DNA from: DASSKP01 sp035695045
GTDB lineage: Bacteria > Actinomycetota > Actinomycetes > JAFAQI01
Direction: 5' to 3'
Assembly (NCBI GenBank): GCA_035695045.1
Contig: DASSEX010000001.1
Location: 1 to 63,493 of the forward strand
DNA: 63,493 nt
Made by a program: the position numbers and the translations under genes. The notes beneath the pieces are model-generated. The model was given only the letters and a program-made list of their open reading frames with translations, had not been told where the DNA came from and did no database searches. This document shows, in pieces, positions 8,474 to 17,955 of the stretch (its first letter is position 1; the number at the start of each line of letters is the position of its first letter).

Positions 8474-9682
8474 ATGCTCGTCATCGTCAACCCTGACCCC
8501 GCAGGTGCGGAGACCCTCCGCTCCAGCGTCGCGCCCGACGCGGAGATCCTCGCCACCGTCGACGTCGCACGGCGCCACCTGACCGAGAACCTCGACGTCG
8601 ACGTCGCCGTCATCGGCTCGGCGGTCGAGCTCGAACCCGCACTCGCGCTGGCCGAGGCCATGCGCGTGACGCGTCCCGAGCTCGGCGTCATCCTGGTCCG
8701 CCGGCGCGTCGACACCACGGTGCTCACAGAGGCGCTTCGCGCCGGCATGCGCGAGGTCGTCGCCGAGCGCGACATGGCCGCGCTCGGCGCCGCTGTCCGT
8801 CGTGCGCGCGACATCGCGCGGGCGATGCGCGCGCAGGGCAACGTCAGCCCCGTCGGCGACGAAGACCACCGCCCGCTGGGCCGGGTCATCACCGTGTTCT
8901 CCGCGAAGGGCGGCTGCGGCAAGACGACGATCTCGACCAACCTCGCCGCCGCGATCGCGGACGGCGGCCGCAGGTCGGTCTGCGTCCTCGACCTCGACCT
9001 CGCCTTCGGCGACGTCGCGATCGCTCTTCAGCTGTTCCCCGCGCACACGCTCGCGGACGCCGTCCCGATCGCGGACACGCTCGACCTCACGGCTGTCGAG
9101 CAGCTGCTGACTCCGCACTCCCCCGGTCTCACGACGCTCGTGGCCCCGGTCGAGCCGGGCGCGGCAGACATCCCGACGCCGGTCGTCGTGACGGTGCTGC
9201 GGATCCTGCGCGAGATGTTCCAGTACGTCGTCGTCGACACCCCGCCGGCGTTCACCGACCACGTGCTGGCGGCGTTCGACGAGAGCGATGTCCTCGCACT
9301 GCTCGCGACGATGGACATCCCGGCGCTCAAGAACCTGAAGCTGAGCCTCGAGACGCTCGACCTCCTCAACTACCCGCGCGACAAGTGGCGGATCGTGCTC
9401 AACCGCGCCGACGCGAAGGTCGGGCTCGCGATGAGCGAGGTGGAAAAGACGCTCCGCGTCCCGATCTCTGCCGAGGTCCCGTCGTCACGCGACGTCCCGG
9501 CATCGGTCAACCGCGGCGTACCGATCGTCCTCGAGTCGCCCAGCCATCCGGTGAGCCAGGCCATCAAGCAGTTCGCCGAGCGCCACGTCGTGTCAGCGAC
9601 ACCTGCATCTGCATCCATCCCCAAGCCACTGCGCGATGACCGTCGCGCCGGGTTGTTGCGCCGAAGGGCCAAGCACTCATGA
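8474..9682 (+). CDS. cpaE: CpaE/TadZ-like MinD-family ATPase
   Basis: Localisation ATPase of Tad systems. 402 residues: an N-terminal receiver-like domain (about 1-120) without the usual phosphorylatable Asp context, then a ParA/MinD domain with the deviant Walker A FSAKGGCGKTT (about 140-150), the CVLDLDLAFGD switch region near 173, and VVVDTPPAF near 252. It overlaps cpaF by four bases (ATGA). Family members polarise the pilus machine; that role is inferred here from homology and position. Confidence 0.85.
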   Translation: MLVIVNPDPAGAETLRSSVAPDAEILATVDVARRHLTENLDVDVAVIGSAVELEPALALAEAMRVTRPELGVILVRRRVDTTVLTEALRAGMREVVAERDMAALGAAVRRARDIARAMRAQGNVSPVGDEDHRPLGRVITVFSAKGGCGKTTISTNLAAAIADGGRRSVCVLDLDLAFGDVAIALQLFPAHTLADAVPIADTLDLTAVEQLLTPHSPGLTTLVAPVEPGAADIPTPVVVTVLRILREMFQYVVVDTPPAFTDHVLAAFDESDVLALLATMDIPALKNLKLSLETLDLLNYPRDKWRIVLNRADAKVGLAMSEVEKTLRVPISAEVPSSRDVPASVNRGVPIVLESPSHPVSQAIKQFAERHVVSATPASASIPKPLRDDRRAGLLRRRAKHS

Positions 9683-11067
9683 CGATCTCCGACCGCATCG
9701 CGGCTGCCAAGCGAGCGCGCACCGTCGTCGAGGACGACAGCCCTGACGAGGCAGTGACCGCGGCTGCGCCCAAGGCGAAGCGGCACATCGATCCGTTCGC
9801 GGAGCTCAAGCGCACCGTGCACCAGCGGCTGCTCGAGACCCTCGGCCCGAAGCTGTACGACGCGCACATGACGCAGTCGGAGCTCGAGACGAAGGTCCGT
9901 CAGACGCTGCAGGAGACCCTCGCCGCTCAGGACACACCCCTGACCGTGCAGGACCGCACGAAGATCGCACAGGAGATCGCCGACGACATCCTCGGCTACG
10001 GCCCCATCGAACCGTTCCTGCGCGACCCGGACATCACCGAGGTCATGGTCAACGGGCCGGACATGATCTACATCGAGCGGGCCGGCCGCATCAGCCAGGC
10101 CGTGGGTGGTTTCACCGACGACGCCCACGTCAAGCGCACCATCGACAAGATCGTCGGACGGGTCGGTCGGCGGGTCGACGAGTCGAGCCCCATGGTCGAC
10201 GCGCGTCTCCCTGATGGCAGCCGGGTCAACGCGATCATCCCGCCGCTCTCCGTCGACGGCCCGGTGCTGACGATCCGTAAGTTCTCCGCCGACCCCTATG
10301 AGGTCGACGACCTGATCGGCTTCGGCTCGCTCACCCGCGTCGTCGCGGACTTCCTCGAGGAGTGCGTGCGCGGACGGCTCAACATCCTCGTCTCCGGCGG
10401 CACCGGCGCCGGTAAGACGACGACACTCAACGTGCTGTCCTCGTTCATCCCTGAGGAGGAGCGCATCATCACGATCGAGGACGCGGCAGAGCTCCAGCTG
10501 CACCAAGAGCACCTCGTTCGCCTCGAAGCGCGTCCGCCCAACATCGAGGGTCGTGGCGAGGTGCGCATCCGTGACCTCGTCCGCAACGCGCTGCGCATGC
10601 GGCCCGACCGCATCGTCGTCGGTGAGGTCCGCGACGAGGCTGCGCTCGACATGCTCCAGGCGATGAACACCGGTCACGACGGCTCCATCTGCACCGTCCA
10701 CGCGAACACGCCACGTGACGTGCTGGCCCGTGTCGAGACGATGGTCCTGATGGCCGGCGTCGACCTGCCGGTGAAGGCCATCCGCGAGCAGGTCTCCAAC
10801 GCCGTCGACCTCATCGTGCACCAGTCGCGGTTCAAGGACGGGACACGGCGCGTCACGCACGTGACAGAGGTCGTCGGCATGGAGGGCGACATCATCACGA
10901 TGCAGGACATCTTCCTGTTCGATTACAACATGGGCTTCGACGACAACGGCCACGCCCTCGGCACCCTGAAGTCGACGGGCCTGCGGCCGAAGTTCCTCGA
11001 CAAGCTCAGCGCGCACGGCGTGCACGTCGACCCCAAGGTCTTCGCGTTCGAGAAATTCGCGAAATGA
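9679..11067 (+). CDS. cpaF: CpaF/TadA secretion ATPase
   Basis: Hexameric ATPase that powers Flp pilus assembly. 462 residues: an N-terminal helical part, then the type II/IV secretion ATPase core with VSGGTGAGKTT (Walker A, about 239-249), an Asp-box region ERIITIEDAAELQL, Walker B in PDRIVVGEVRDEAA, and a His box with GHDGSICTVHANT. The length is typical for CpaF. Start and stop both overlap neighbours by four bases, so cpaE-cpaF-tadB are translationally coupled. Confidence 0.93.
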   Translation: MTISDRIAAAKRARTVVEDDSPDEAVTAAAPKAKRHIDPFAELKRTVHQRLLETLGPKLYDAHMTQSELETKVRQTLQETLAAQDTPLTVQDRTKIAQEIADDILGYGPIEPFLRDPDITEVMVNGPDMIYIERAGRISQAVGGFTDDAHVKRTIDKIVGRVGRRVDESSPMVDARLPDGSRVNAIIPPLSVDGPVLTIRKFSADPYEVDDLIGFGSLTRVVADFLEECVRGRLNILVSGGTGAGKTTTLNVLSSFIPEEERIITIEDAAELQLHQEHLVRLEARPPNIEGRGEVRIRDLVRNALRMRPDRIVVGEVRDEAALDMLQAMNTGHDGSICTVHANTPRDVLARVETMVLMAGVDLPVKAIREQVSNAVDLIVHQSRFKDGTRRVTHVTEVVGMEGDIITMQDIFLFDYNMGFDDNGHALGTLKSTGLRPKFLDKLSAHGVHVDPKVFAFEKFAK

Positions 11068-13016
11068 TCCGTCGGTTCCTCGCGCCACTGCTCGCCGCCG
11101 TCGCGGCTGTCGTCGTATGTAGTCCCGGCGCTGCGCTCGCGGACACGACCGGCCGGATCGTCCAGGTGACGACGGACAACGGCACGCTGCACGTCCTCTT
11201 CACGGCGAGCGGCCTGTCCAGCGCCACGACGATCGACCCGGCAAGCGTCAAGGTGACCATCGACCACACCACGGTCCCCTCGACGGCGGCTCTCGTCGGT
11301 CAGCAGACGACGAAGGTCGACCGCTCGGCCATGTTGGTCATCGACACGTCCGGCAGCATGGTCGGGACCGGAATCGCCGGAGCGAAGTCGGCAGCGGGCG
11401 CGTTCCTCAAGGCAGTGCCCGCCGACGTCAAGGTCGGTCTGGTCACGTTCTCGGACCGTCCCACGCTGAACATCGCGCCGACGACGGACAGGTCAGCAGT
11501 GCAGCGCGCGATCATCGGCCTCCGCGCACATGGTGAGACTGCGCTGTACGACGCCGTGGGGTTGGCACTGCGCACGCTCGGAGGCAGTGGCTTGCGCAAC
11601 GTCGTGCTGCTCACGGATGGCGCGGACACCCGCAGCAAGACCAAGCTCAGCCAGCTGATCCCGCAGATCCAGGCCTCGAAGGTCACGATCGACGCGGTCG
11701 GCTTCCGGACCACGGACGCCCAGTCGGTGCCCCTGCGCTCGATCGCGCTGAGCGCCAAGGGCCAGGTCATCTCCGCGACCGAGGCGGGGTCGCTGGCGGA
11801 CGCCTTCGCGACCGCCGCCCGTGACATCTCCCACCAGCTCGTCATCTCGGTCGCAGTGCCGACCCAGTTCTCCAACGGGTCCCACACGATCGCGGTACAG
11901 GCAACTGCCGGCTCGGCCACCCTGACCGACTCGGTGTTCGCACCGATCGGCGCGGCGACGAAGGCCACCAAGGCACCGGCCACTGACTACGGCCCGAAAC
12001 CGTTGAAGGCACCGAACGTCGTCTCAACGCCGGTTCTGTACGCCGGCCTGGCCGCGCTGTTCCTCGCGCTGCTCGTCGCGTTGGCGATCGCGATCACAGC
12101 GATCAGCCGGCGCGAACGCAGCAGCGGTGTCCGGCGACGGCTGTCCATCTACACGTTGACCGGACGCCCCGTCGAGGAGAGCCGCGAGGAGGCCAGCACC
12201 GTTCTCGGCGAGAGCGCGGTCGCGCGCAGTGCCGTGGAGCTCGCCGGTCGGGTGGTCGCGCGGCGGGACTTCGAAGGCGTCCTGGCCGCGAAGCTCGAGG
12301 CCGGCGGCATCCCGATGCGGCCGGCAGAGTGGCTGATCCTCCACGTCGGCATCGCCGTCCTGGGCGGCGTCGTCCTGCTCCTCATCAGCGGCGGCGGCCT
12401 GCTCGCCACCTTCCTCGGGTTCATGGGTGGCCTGCTCGGGCCGTGGCTCTACCTGAGCATCAAGGAGGGCCGAAGGGCTGCCGCCTTCATGGAACGCATG
12501 CCCGACACGCTCCAGCTGATGGCGGGCGGTCTCCGCGCGGGCTACTCCCTGCCGCAGAGCATCGACGCCGTCGTACAGGAAGGCTCGGAGCCCATCTCGA
12601 CCGAGTTCCATCGCGCCCTCGTCGAGACGCGTCTCGGCGTCACGATCGAGGATGCGCTCGAGGGCGTGGGCACCAGGATGGCCAGCGTCGACTTCCAGTG
12701 GGTCGTCATGGCGATCCGGATCCAGCGTGAGGTCGGTGGCAACCTCGCGGAGGTTCTGACGACTGTCGCGGCGACGCTGCGCGAGCGCGAGCGGCTACGC
12801 CGCCAGGTTCGCGTGCTCTCCGCGGAAGGACGGCTCTCGGCCTGGATCCTCGGCGGCCTGCCGGTGTTGTTCTTCGTCTACCTGCTGCTCGTCCGGCACT
12901 CCTACATCCAGGCGTTGTGGAAGGACAGCATCGGGGTCGTGATGTTGATCTTCATGATCGTCGATCTCATCGTCGGCGCGTTCTGGCTGCGCAAGGTCAT
13001 CCAGGTGGAGGTCTGA
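11064..13016 (+). CDS. tadB: von Willebrand A domain fused to TadB (T2SSF)
   Basis: Platform membrane protein of the Tad machine with an added outer domain. 650 residues: a signal peptide (cleavage after about 26, ALA-DTT), a vWA domain at about 85-255 with intact MIDAS (DTSGS 94-98, a TALYD segment near 160, LLTDGAD near 184), a basic linker, a membrane helix at about 326-347, then the T2SSF domain at about 480-600 with MPDTLQLMAGGLRAGYSLPQS and two C-terminal helices. Plain TadB is about 300 residues, so the N-terminal half is extra. The junction is in one open frame and not a frameshift. Confidence 0.87.
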   Translation: MIRRFLAPLLAAVAAVVVCSPGAALADTTGRIVQVTTDNGTLHVLFTASGLSSATTIDPASVKVTIDHTTVPSTAALVGQQTTKVDRSAMLVIDTSGSMVGTGIAGAKSAAGAFLKAVPADVKVGLVTFSDRPTLNIAPTTDRSAVQRAIIGLRAHGETALYDAVGLALRTLGGSGLRNVVLLTDGADTRSKTKLSQLIPQIQASKVTIDAVGFRTTDAQSVPLRSIALSAKGQVISATEAGSLADAFATAARDISHQLVISVAVPTQFSNGSHTIAVQATAGSATLTDSVFAPIGAATKATKAPATDYGPKPLKAPNVVSTPVLYAGLAALFLALLVALAIAITAISRRERSSGVRRRLSIYTLTGRPVEESREEASTVLGESAVARSAVELAGRVVARRDFEGVLAAKLEAGGIPMRPAEWLILHVGIAVLGGVVLLLISGGGLLATFLGFMGGLLGPWLYLSIKEGRRAAAFMERMPDTLQLMAGGLRAGYSLPQSIDAVVQEGSEPISTEFHRALVETRLGVTIEDALEGVGTRMASVDFQWVVMAIRIQREVGGNLAEVLTTVAATLRERERLRRQVRVLSAEGRLSAWILGGLPVLFFVYLLLVRHSYIQALWKDSIGVVMLIFMIVDLIVGAFWLRKVIQVEV

Positions 13017-13018
13017 CG

Positions 13019-13954
13019 ATGAGTGACGGTGTGCTCATTGCGGGCCTGGCGGGAGTGTTCCTCGGCGTCGTACTCCTCCTGACGACGATCGGCACCATCA
13101 CGAGCGAACGCCAGCAGGTGGGCCGCTCGCTCGCAGCCGTGCAAGCGATCCAGACGGCGCCGGCCGAGATGAGGCAGGAGCTCCAGCAGCCGTTCGCCCA
13201 GCGGGTGCTGTTCCCCGCCGTCGGCCGGTTCTCCAACCTTGGCCGAAGGCTCAGTCCCCGCGGGCAGAGTGACCGGATCCGCCGCCGACTCGACCTTGCC
13301 GGCAACCCGCCGCGCTGGGACGTCGACCGTGTCTTCGCGTTCAAGGTGCTCGGCATGATCGCCGGTGGACTCGTCGGCATCCTGCTGTCATTTGCCTTCG
13401 GCGCGAGCGTGCTGGTCGGCGTCGGTTTCACGCTCATCTTGGCCGCAGTCGGGCTGCTGGCGCCCAACATCGTGCTGCTGCAGCTGTCACAGACGCGCCA
13501 GCAGCAGATCCAGAAGGACCTCCCGGACGCGCTCGACCTGCTGTCCATCTCGGTCGAGGCCGGCCTCGGCTTCGACGCGGCTCTCGCGCAGGTGGCCCGT
13601 AACACCACCGGGCCGCTCGCCGAGGAGTTCTTCCGCGTCCTCCAGGAGATGCAGATCGGCACGGGTCGCTCCGGTGCCATGCGCGCTCTCGGTGAGCGCA
13701 CGACGGTGCCCGAGCTCCGCGGGTTCGTCACCGCGATGGTTCAGGCGGACGCTTTCGGTGTCCCGATCGCGAACGTCCTGCGGGTTCAGGCGAACGAGAT
13801 GCGGGTCAAGCGCTCGCAGCGGGCCGAGGAGGCGGCGCAGAAGGTGCCGGTCAAGATCCTGTTCCCGCTGATCTTCTGCATCCTGCCCGCCCTGTTCATC
13901 GTGGTCATCGGGCCGGCCGCGATCACCATCATCCGCAACATCGCGCAGCGCTGA
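13019..13954 (+). CDS. tadC: TadC-like pilus assembly membrane protein (T2SSF)
   Basis: Second platform protein of the Tad inner-membrane complex. 311 residues: an N-terminal helix, two helices near 120-165, a T2SSF domain (DLPDALDLLSISVEAGLGFDAAL, about 175-290) and a C-terminal hydrophobic segment. The ATG at 13019, two bases after the tadB stop, starts MSDGVLIAGLAG and gives a proper first helix; earlier in-frame codons lie inside tadB. Confidence 0.88.
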   Translation: MSDGVLIAGLAGVFLGVVLLLTTIGTITSERQQVGRSLAAVQAIQTAPAEMRQELQQPFAQRVLFPAVGRFSNLGRRLSPRGQSDRIRRRLDLAGNPPRWDVDRVFAFKVLGMIAGGLVGILLSFAFGASVLVGVGFTLILAAVGLLAPNIVLLQLSQTRQQQIQKDLPDALDLLSISVEAGLGFDAALAQVARNTTGPLAEEFFRVLQEMQIGTGRSGAMRALGERTTVPELRGFVTAMVQADAFGVPIANVLRVQANEMRVKRSQRAEEAAQKVPVKILFPLIFCILPALFIVVIGPAAITIIRNIAQR

Positions 13955-13958
13955 CGTC

Positions 13959-15215
13959 ATGACCGCGCGCATCGTCGTCGTCGCCGACAACCGCAGCCTG
14001 AGCCTGGGGCTCGCCGGCCAGGACTTCGATGTGATCGATCTGCGGCCTGATGAGCTGACCGGATGGAACGACGGCGCCGAGGCACCGGACCTGGTCCTGG
14101 TCGGTGTCGAGAGTCCGATGAACGCCGTCGAGATCGTCGGTGAGTGCCGGAGCCGGCACGCCACCGTCCCCGTCCTGCTCGTCGCGAGTGACTCACCCGG
14201 CTGGAACAGCGTCCGGCAGCTCGACGACTCCGAGGTCGAGGTGCTCACGCTGCCGGTCAGCCGGCTCTCTCTCGTCAACGCGGTCCATCGCGCCGTCGGC
14301 AACGGCAGCGCTCCCCCGAGCCCTGCGGCGCCGGAGCCATCCGCCTCGGAGCCGGAGGTGGCTCCGGCTGCTGAGGACGCCGTCGCGGTCCTCTCCTCAG
14401 CCGAGGCCGTAGTGGCCACGGACGACGGGCCGGTCGCGCGCCGCGGCGCCCAGCAGCGCATCGTCGCCGTCCGGAGCACGGCCGGGCTGCGCGAACGGCT
14501 GGCCAAGCAGCCGGCCGTCGCAACCGAACGCGGGAGCGCCGAGGTCCTCGACGCGCCGGCCGTTGCGGTCGTGCCCGAGGCCGAGAAGCCGCCGGCGCAG
14601 CGCACGGCTCCCGTGCATCGGACTTCGCCGCGCGAGCAGTCTGCGGAGTGGAGTCTCGTTCGCGACGCCGGAACCGTCGAGCCCGAACGGTCGCCGGCCT
14701 CCCGTTCCGCGACCACGCACGACCTCGTCGCGTCGCTGCTGGCACACGTGGACGCCCTCATCGATGTGCGCGACGCGGCCAACGCCCTGGTCGAGGAGGC
14801 CGCTGCGGCCGCGGACGCCGCTTATGGCGCTGTGCTGCTTCCTGATGACGACGTCTGGCGCGTGTGCGGTGCCACCGGTGTCCGCCCACTCGAGTGGCGG
14901 TACGTCGTCGAGGCCGACAGCTGGCTCGCGGCGACCGTGATCGAGGGAGGGCGCGGAGTCATCGTCGAGGACAGCGACATCGCCCGCCAGCGTCTGGGAG
15001 GTGCACCGCTGGCCCACCACCAGCACCTGCTCGCTGCGCCGGTGCCCGGCGCGTACGGTCTGCTGATCCTCGCCCGCGACACGGACGCGTTCGACGAGGA
15101 CCAGCTGAGCCGTGCCGCGACCGCGAGCGCGGAAGCCGGAGCATTGCTCGCTGAATGCCTGCAGGTCCGCGCCCTGGCAAGAGCGCTGAGCGACTTCCGC
15201 GACCTCGACCGCTGA
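13959..15215 (+). CDS. Degenerate receiver and GAF-domain protein at the end of the tad operon
   Basis: Likely regulator or scaffold; exact role unknown. 418 residues: a receiver-like fold at about 1-112 in which the phospho-acceptor position reads LVLVGVESP, so the Asp is absent; a disordered Ala/Pro/Arg-rich linker (about 115-250); and a C-terminal GAF-like domain (about 250-400) with helices rich in Ala. It starts four bases after tadC and closes the operon. The missing Asp argues against classical phosphorelay. CpaE also has a pseudo-receiver, so protein interaction is one possibility. Confidence 0.7.
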   Translation: MTARIVVVADNRSLSLGLAGQDFDVIDLRPDELTGWNDGAEAPDLVLVGVESPMNAVEIVGECRSRHATVPVLLVASDSPGWNSVRQLDDSEVEVLTLPVSRLSLVNAVHRAVGNGSAPPSPAAPEPSASEPEVAPAAEDAVAVLSSAEAVVATDDGPVARRGAQQRIVAVRSTAGLRERLAKQPAVATERGSAEVLDAPAVAVVPEAEKPPAQRTAPVHRTSPREQSAEWSLVRDAGTVEPERSPASRSATTHDLVASLLAHVDALIDVRDAANALVEEAAAAADAAYGAVLLPDDDVWRVCGATGVRPLEWRYVVEADSWLAATVIEGGRGVIVEDSDIARQRLGGAPLAHHQHLLAAPVPGAYGLLILARDTDAFDEDQLSRAATASAEAGALLAECLQVRALARALSDFRDLDR

Positions 15216-15218
15216 CGC

Positions 15219-15264
15219 GCAGCTGATCGACTACTCGACGAAGACGCGCTCGTCGATCAGCTGC
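15219..15264. terminator. Long inverted repeat between convergent genes
   Basis: GCAGCTGATCGAC (15219-15231) and GTCGATCAGCTGC (15252-15264) pair over 13 of 13 bases with a 20-base loop. The right arm is inside the 3' end of the DnaB-like gene. It could terminate transcription from both sides. Confidence 0.5.
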
Positions 15265-16226
15265 TCCCTGACCGGCTTTCCCGATGCGTCGAACCTGCCC
15301 TGGTCGAAACGCTTGTGGAACTCGAGGTCGATCCGGTCGAGACCGGTGCGGTTCTTCTCGATCGTGAGCACCGCCCAGTCACGGAAGCGCTCGGCATTGC
15401 CGACGTCGTAGACGAGGTGATGGCGGGCGACGACGTCGTACTTGTCGTTGAGCAGCAGTACGACGTCGGCCTCGTAGGCAAGCGCCGACGAGCCACGAAG
15501 GTGATGCACCCGCAGCCGTTTGCCCGCCACGATGCCCTCGCGGTCCGCCGCGACGATCGCGAGGACGGGGACCTCGAACTGCAGCGCGAGGTCCTTCAGG
15601 CCCTCGACGATAAGCGTCACGCGGTCGGCCTCGCCGAGGTCCCTGTCCGGGACCGCAACCTTCTGCAGGTAGTCGACGACCACCACTGGCGACGAGCCGG
15701 CCTTGGCGGCACCCTCGACCGAGGCCCGGATCACGTCGAGGGAGGTGGTCGCGCCGCTCGAGCGGTGCAGGTTGACGAGCTCCGCCCATTCGCTGACGGC
15801 CTTGACGGCGTCGGCGCCGCCCGCGTGCTTGCTGAGCCGCTGGCCCAGGCCGGCCTTGTCGTCGAGGGACTCCAGCGCCTGCCGCACCTGGCGGAGCTTG
15901 AGCCCCTCGATGCCGTCCCGCTCCCCCGACTCGATACAGATCAGCCGTTCGAGCAGCGTCTGCTCGTCGTGCTCGAACGAGAAGTAGGAGACCGCGGAAC
16001 CGGCCGCAGCCATGTTGCGCATCATCTGGAGAGCCCAGGTGGTCTTGCCCAGTCCCTGCGGGCCGCCGAGAAGCGTCAGCTCACCTGCGCGAAGGCCGCC
16101 ACCGAGATACGGATCGAGCGGGTCGAAGCCGGTCGGCCAGACACGAGGTGCCGCCGATCGGCCGGCTCGCAGCGCCTTCTCGGAGCTCTCGAGGACGCTC
16201 GCAAGCGTCGTCCACCCATCCTTCAC
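15231..16226 (-). CDS. DnaB/RecA-like ATPase lacking the DnaB N-domain
   Basis: RecA-fold ATPase, 331 residues. Walker A is GGPQGLGKTT (about 54-63), Walker B is VVVVDYLQKV (181-190), and an arginine-finger-like LRGSSALAYEADVVLLLND segment lies at about 246-264; these resemble the DnaB C-terminal domain. The DnaB N-terminal primase-binding domain is absent, so this is not the replicative helicase. The start is GTG. The gene stands alone on the minus strand between the tad operon and the histidine kinase. Its target, DNA or protein, is unknown. Confidence 0.7.
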   Translation of the reverse strand: MKDGWTTLASVLESSEKALRAGRSAAPRVWPTGFDPLDPYLGGGLRAGELTLLGGPQGLGKTTWALQMMRNMAAAGSAVSYFSFEHDEQTLLERLICIESGERDGIEGLKLRQVRQALESLDDKAGLGQRLSKHAGGADAVKAVSEWAELVNLHRSSGATTSLDVIRASVEGAAKAGSSPVVVVDYLQKVAVPDRDLGEADRVTLIVEGLKDLALQFEVPVLAIVAADREGIVAGKRLRVHHLRGSSALAYEADVVLLLNDKYDVVARHHLVYDVGNAERFRDWAVLTIEKNRTGLDRIDLEFHKRFDQGRFDASGKPVREQLIDERVFVE

Positions 16227-16307
16227 GTCCTCATGGAAGCAGGTTTCCGCACCTCATGAGGCCGCTTTGCTCGAACCATGATCGGTGCGCCTGAGCAGTC
16301 CCCTATG

Positions 16308-16320
16308 TACCGTCGCCCCC
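16308..16320 (+). promoter_or_regulatory. Leaderless promoter of the histidine kinase
   Basis: TACCGT (16308-16313) plus seven bases leads straight to GTG. The intergenic region to the divergent ATPase also holds a 10-base palindrome CCTCATGAGG at 16252-16261. Confidence 0.5.
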
Positions 16321-17919
16321 GTGACTTTCCGGCTGGCACTGCCCCGCCCCTCGCAGCTGCGGCTTCCGCCGGCGACAACATTCCGCATCGCGGTGCTGGT
16401 GCTCTGCATCCTGCTCACCATCGTCCGTGGCGAGGGGCGCGCCCTCGCGTGGCTGGTGGCGTTCGTCAGCGCGACGACCGCGCTCGCGCTGCGACCGCTC
16501 GCCGGTCGCTGGCTCGTCGCTGCACTCTCCCTCGAAGCCGTGCTGGCAGGTGCCGCCGTTCTGGGCACCGGCGGCAGTGTCAGTCCCCTCCTTCCCTACC
16601 TGCTCGCCCCGTCGTTCGAGGCCGGTGCCGTCGTGGGTCTCGCCGCCGCCCTCATCGTGACGGCGGCGGCCGCGGTCTCGCTCGCCGTCGGCCGGCTCCT
16701 CACGGACAACGGCGACCCGGCTCGTGACTTCGCCGTTGCCGGCGTCGAGTGGGGACTGCTCACCCTCGCCGTAGGGCTGCTCGCGACGTGGGCGCGGCGG
16801 CTGCGGCTGACGACGCCCACCGAGCCCGCTGACGCGAGCTACGTCGCGGCCTACCGCCTGCTCTCGCAGCTACGCACGGTGGCCCGACAGCTCAGCGCCG
16901 GCCTCGACGCCGCAGCACTCGCGCACAGCCTCCTGCACGATCTCCGCGACCGCCTGCCCTACGACCGCGCCGCCGTCCTCGTCCGCGGCAGCGGTGAGCG
17001 GCTCATGCCCCTGGTGCATCTCTCACCGGAGCCGGTCAGCTGGGAGGCGGGCCTGGCCGACGACTCGCCGTTCGCCGAGGCGTGGATGTCCCAGCAACCA
17101 CAGGTCCGCTCGCGCGCGCTCAGCCCGGGCGTCACCGGACCGGCGTCTGCCGTGGTGCTGCCACTGCGGATCGGCCTGCGAACCTTCGGTCTCGTTGCCC
17201 TCGAACGCGTGGGCGGCGAGCCCGTGCAGACCTCCGACCTCGGTCCCGCGCAGGAGCTCGCCGACGAGGTCGCGCTCCGTCTGGAGACGGCGCTGTTGTT
17301 CAACGAGCTGCGCGAGATCGCGACGGTGGAGGAGCGACGCCGCATCGCCCGCGAGATCCACGACGGCATTGCGCAAGAGCTCGCCTCATGGGGGTACCTC
17401 ATCGACGGGATGACCGCGCAGTCGCGCGGGACTCCTATCGAGGAAGACCTGGCGCACCTGCGCCGTGAGCTCACCCGGATCATCAGCGAGATCCGCCTGT
17501 CGATCTTCGACCTGCGCAGCGAGGTCGACCAGTACGGCGGCCTCGGCGCGGCACTCTCCGAGTACGTCCGCTCGGTGGGCACGAGCTCACGCATGACCGT
17601 CCATCTCAGCCTGGATGAAGGACCGGCCAGGCTGCCCGTCGACGTGGAGGCCGAGCTCCTCCGGATCGCCCAGGAGGCGATCACCAACGCCCGCAAGCAC
17701 GCCAGCGCGGAGAACCTCTGGGTCGACTGCCGCGTCGATCCGCCGCGGGCGCAGCTGCGAGTGGAGGACGACGGCGTCGGCCTGCAGAAAGGCCGCGAGG
17801 ACAGCTTCGGCATCGAGATCATGCGGGAACGAGCCGCCAGACTCCGCGCCCGGCTGGAGATCACGCCACGAGAACCGCGCGGCACGGTGGTGCAGGTCGT
17901 CGTCGGCGATCAGCGATAA
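16321..17919 (+). CDS. GAF-domain sensor histidine kinase (NarX/LiaS type)
   Basis: Sensor kinase of a two-component system. 532 residues: about six membrane helices in the first 170 residues, a GAF domain at about 195-335, a HisKA_3 dimerisation helix with RRRIAREIHDGIAQE (phospho-His near 347), and an HATPase domain with N-box ITNARKHA and G1 box DDGVGLQ. The start at GTG 16321 is set by a -10 hexamer seven bases upstream. A response regulator follows after 36 bases and is the expected partner. The signal is unknown; position next to the pilus genes suggests control of piliation. Confidence 0.85.
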   Translation: MTFRLALPRPSQLRLPPATTFRIAVLVLCILLTIVRGEGRALAWLVAFVSATTALALRPLAGRWLVAALSLEAVLAGAAVLGTGGSVSPLLPYLLAPSFEAGAVVGLAAALIVTAAAAVSLAVGRLLTDNGDPARDFAVAGVEWGLLTLAVGLLATWARRLRLTTPTEPADASYVAAYRLLSQLRTVARQLSAGLDAAALAHSLLHDLRDRLPYDRAAVLVRGSGERLMPLVHLSPEPVSWEAGLADDSPFAEAWMSQQPQVRSRALSPGVTGPASAVVLPLRIGLRTFGLVALERVGGEPVQTSDLGPAQELADEVALRLETALLFNELREIATVEERRRIAREIHDGIAQELASWGYLIDGMTAQSRGTPIEEDLAHLRRELTRIISEIRLSIFDLRSEVDQYGGLGAALSEYVRSVGTSSRMTVHLSLDEGPARLPVDVEAELLRIAQEAITNARKHASAENLWVDCRVDPPRAQLRVEDDGVGLQKGREDSFGIEIMRERAARLRARLEITPREPRGTVVQVVVGDQR

Positions 17920-17955
17920 CGTGTCCGAGGGTTACCAGCCGAGGAGGGTTTGCGC

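Noticed and set aside
5513..15215. Tad locus as a type IV or type II secretion system
   Set aside because: Gene order CpaB-CpaE-CpaF-TadB-TadC with Flp pilins is specific to Tad; no secretin, minor pseudopilin set or prepilin peptidase typical of T2SS is here.
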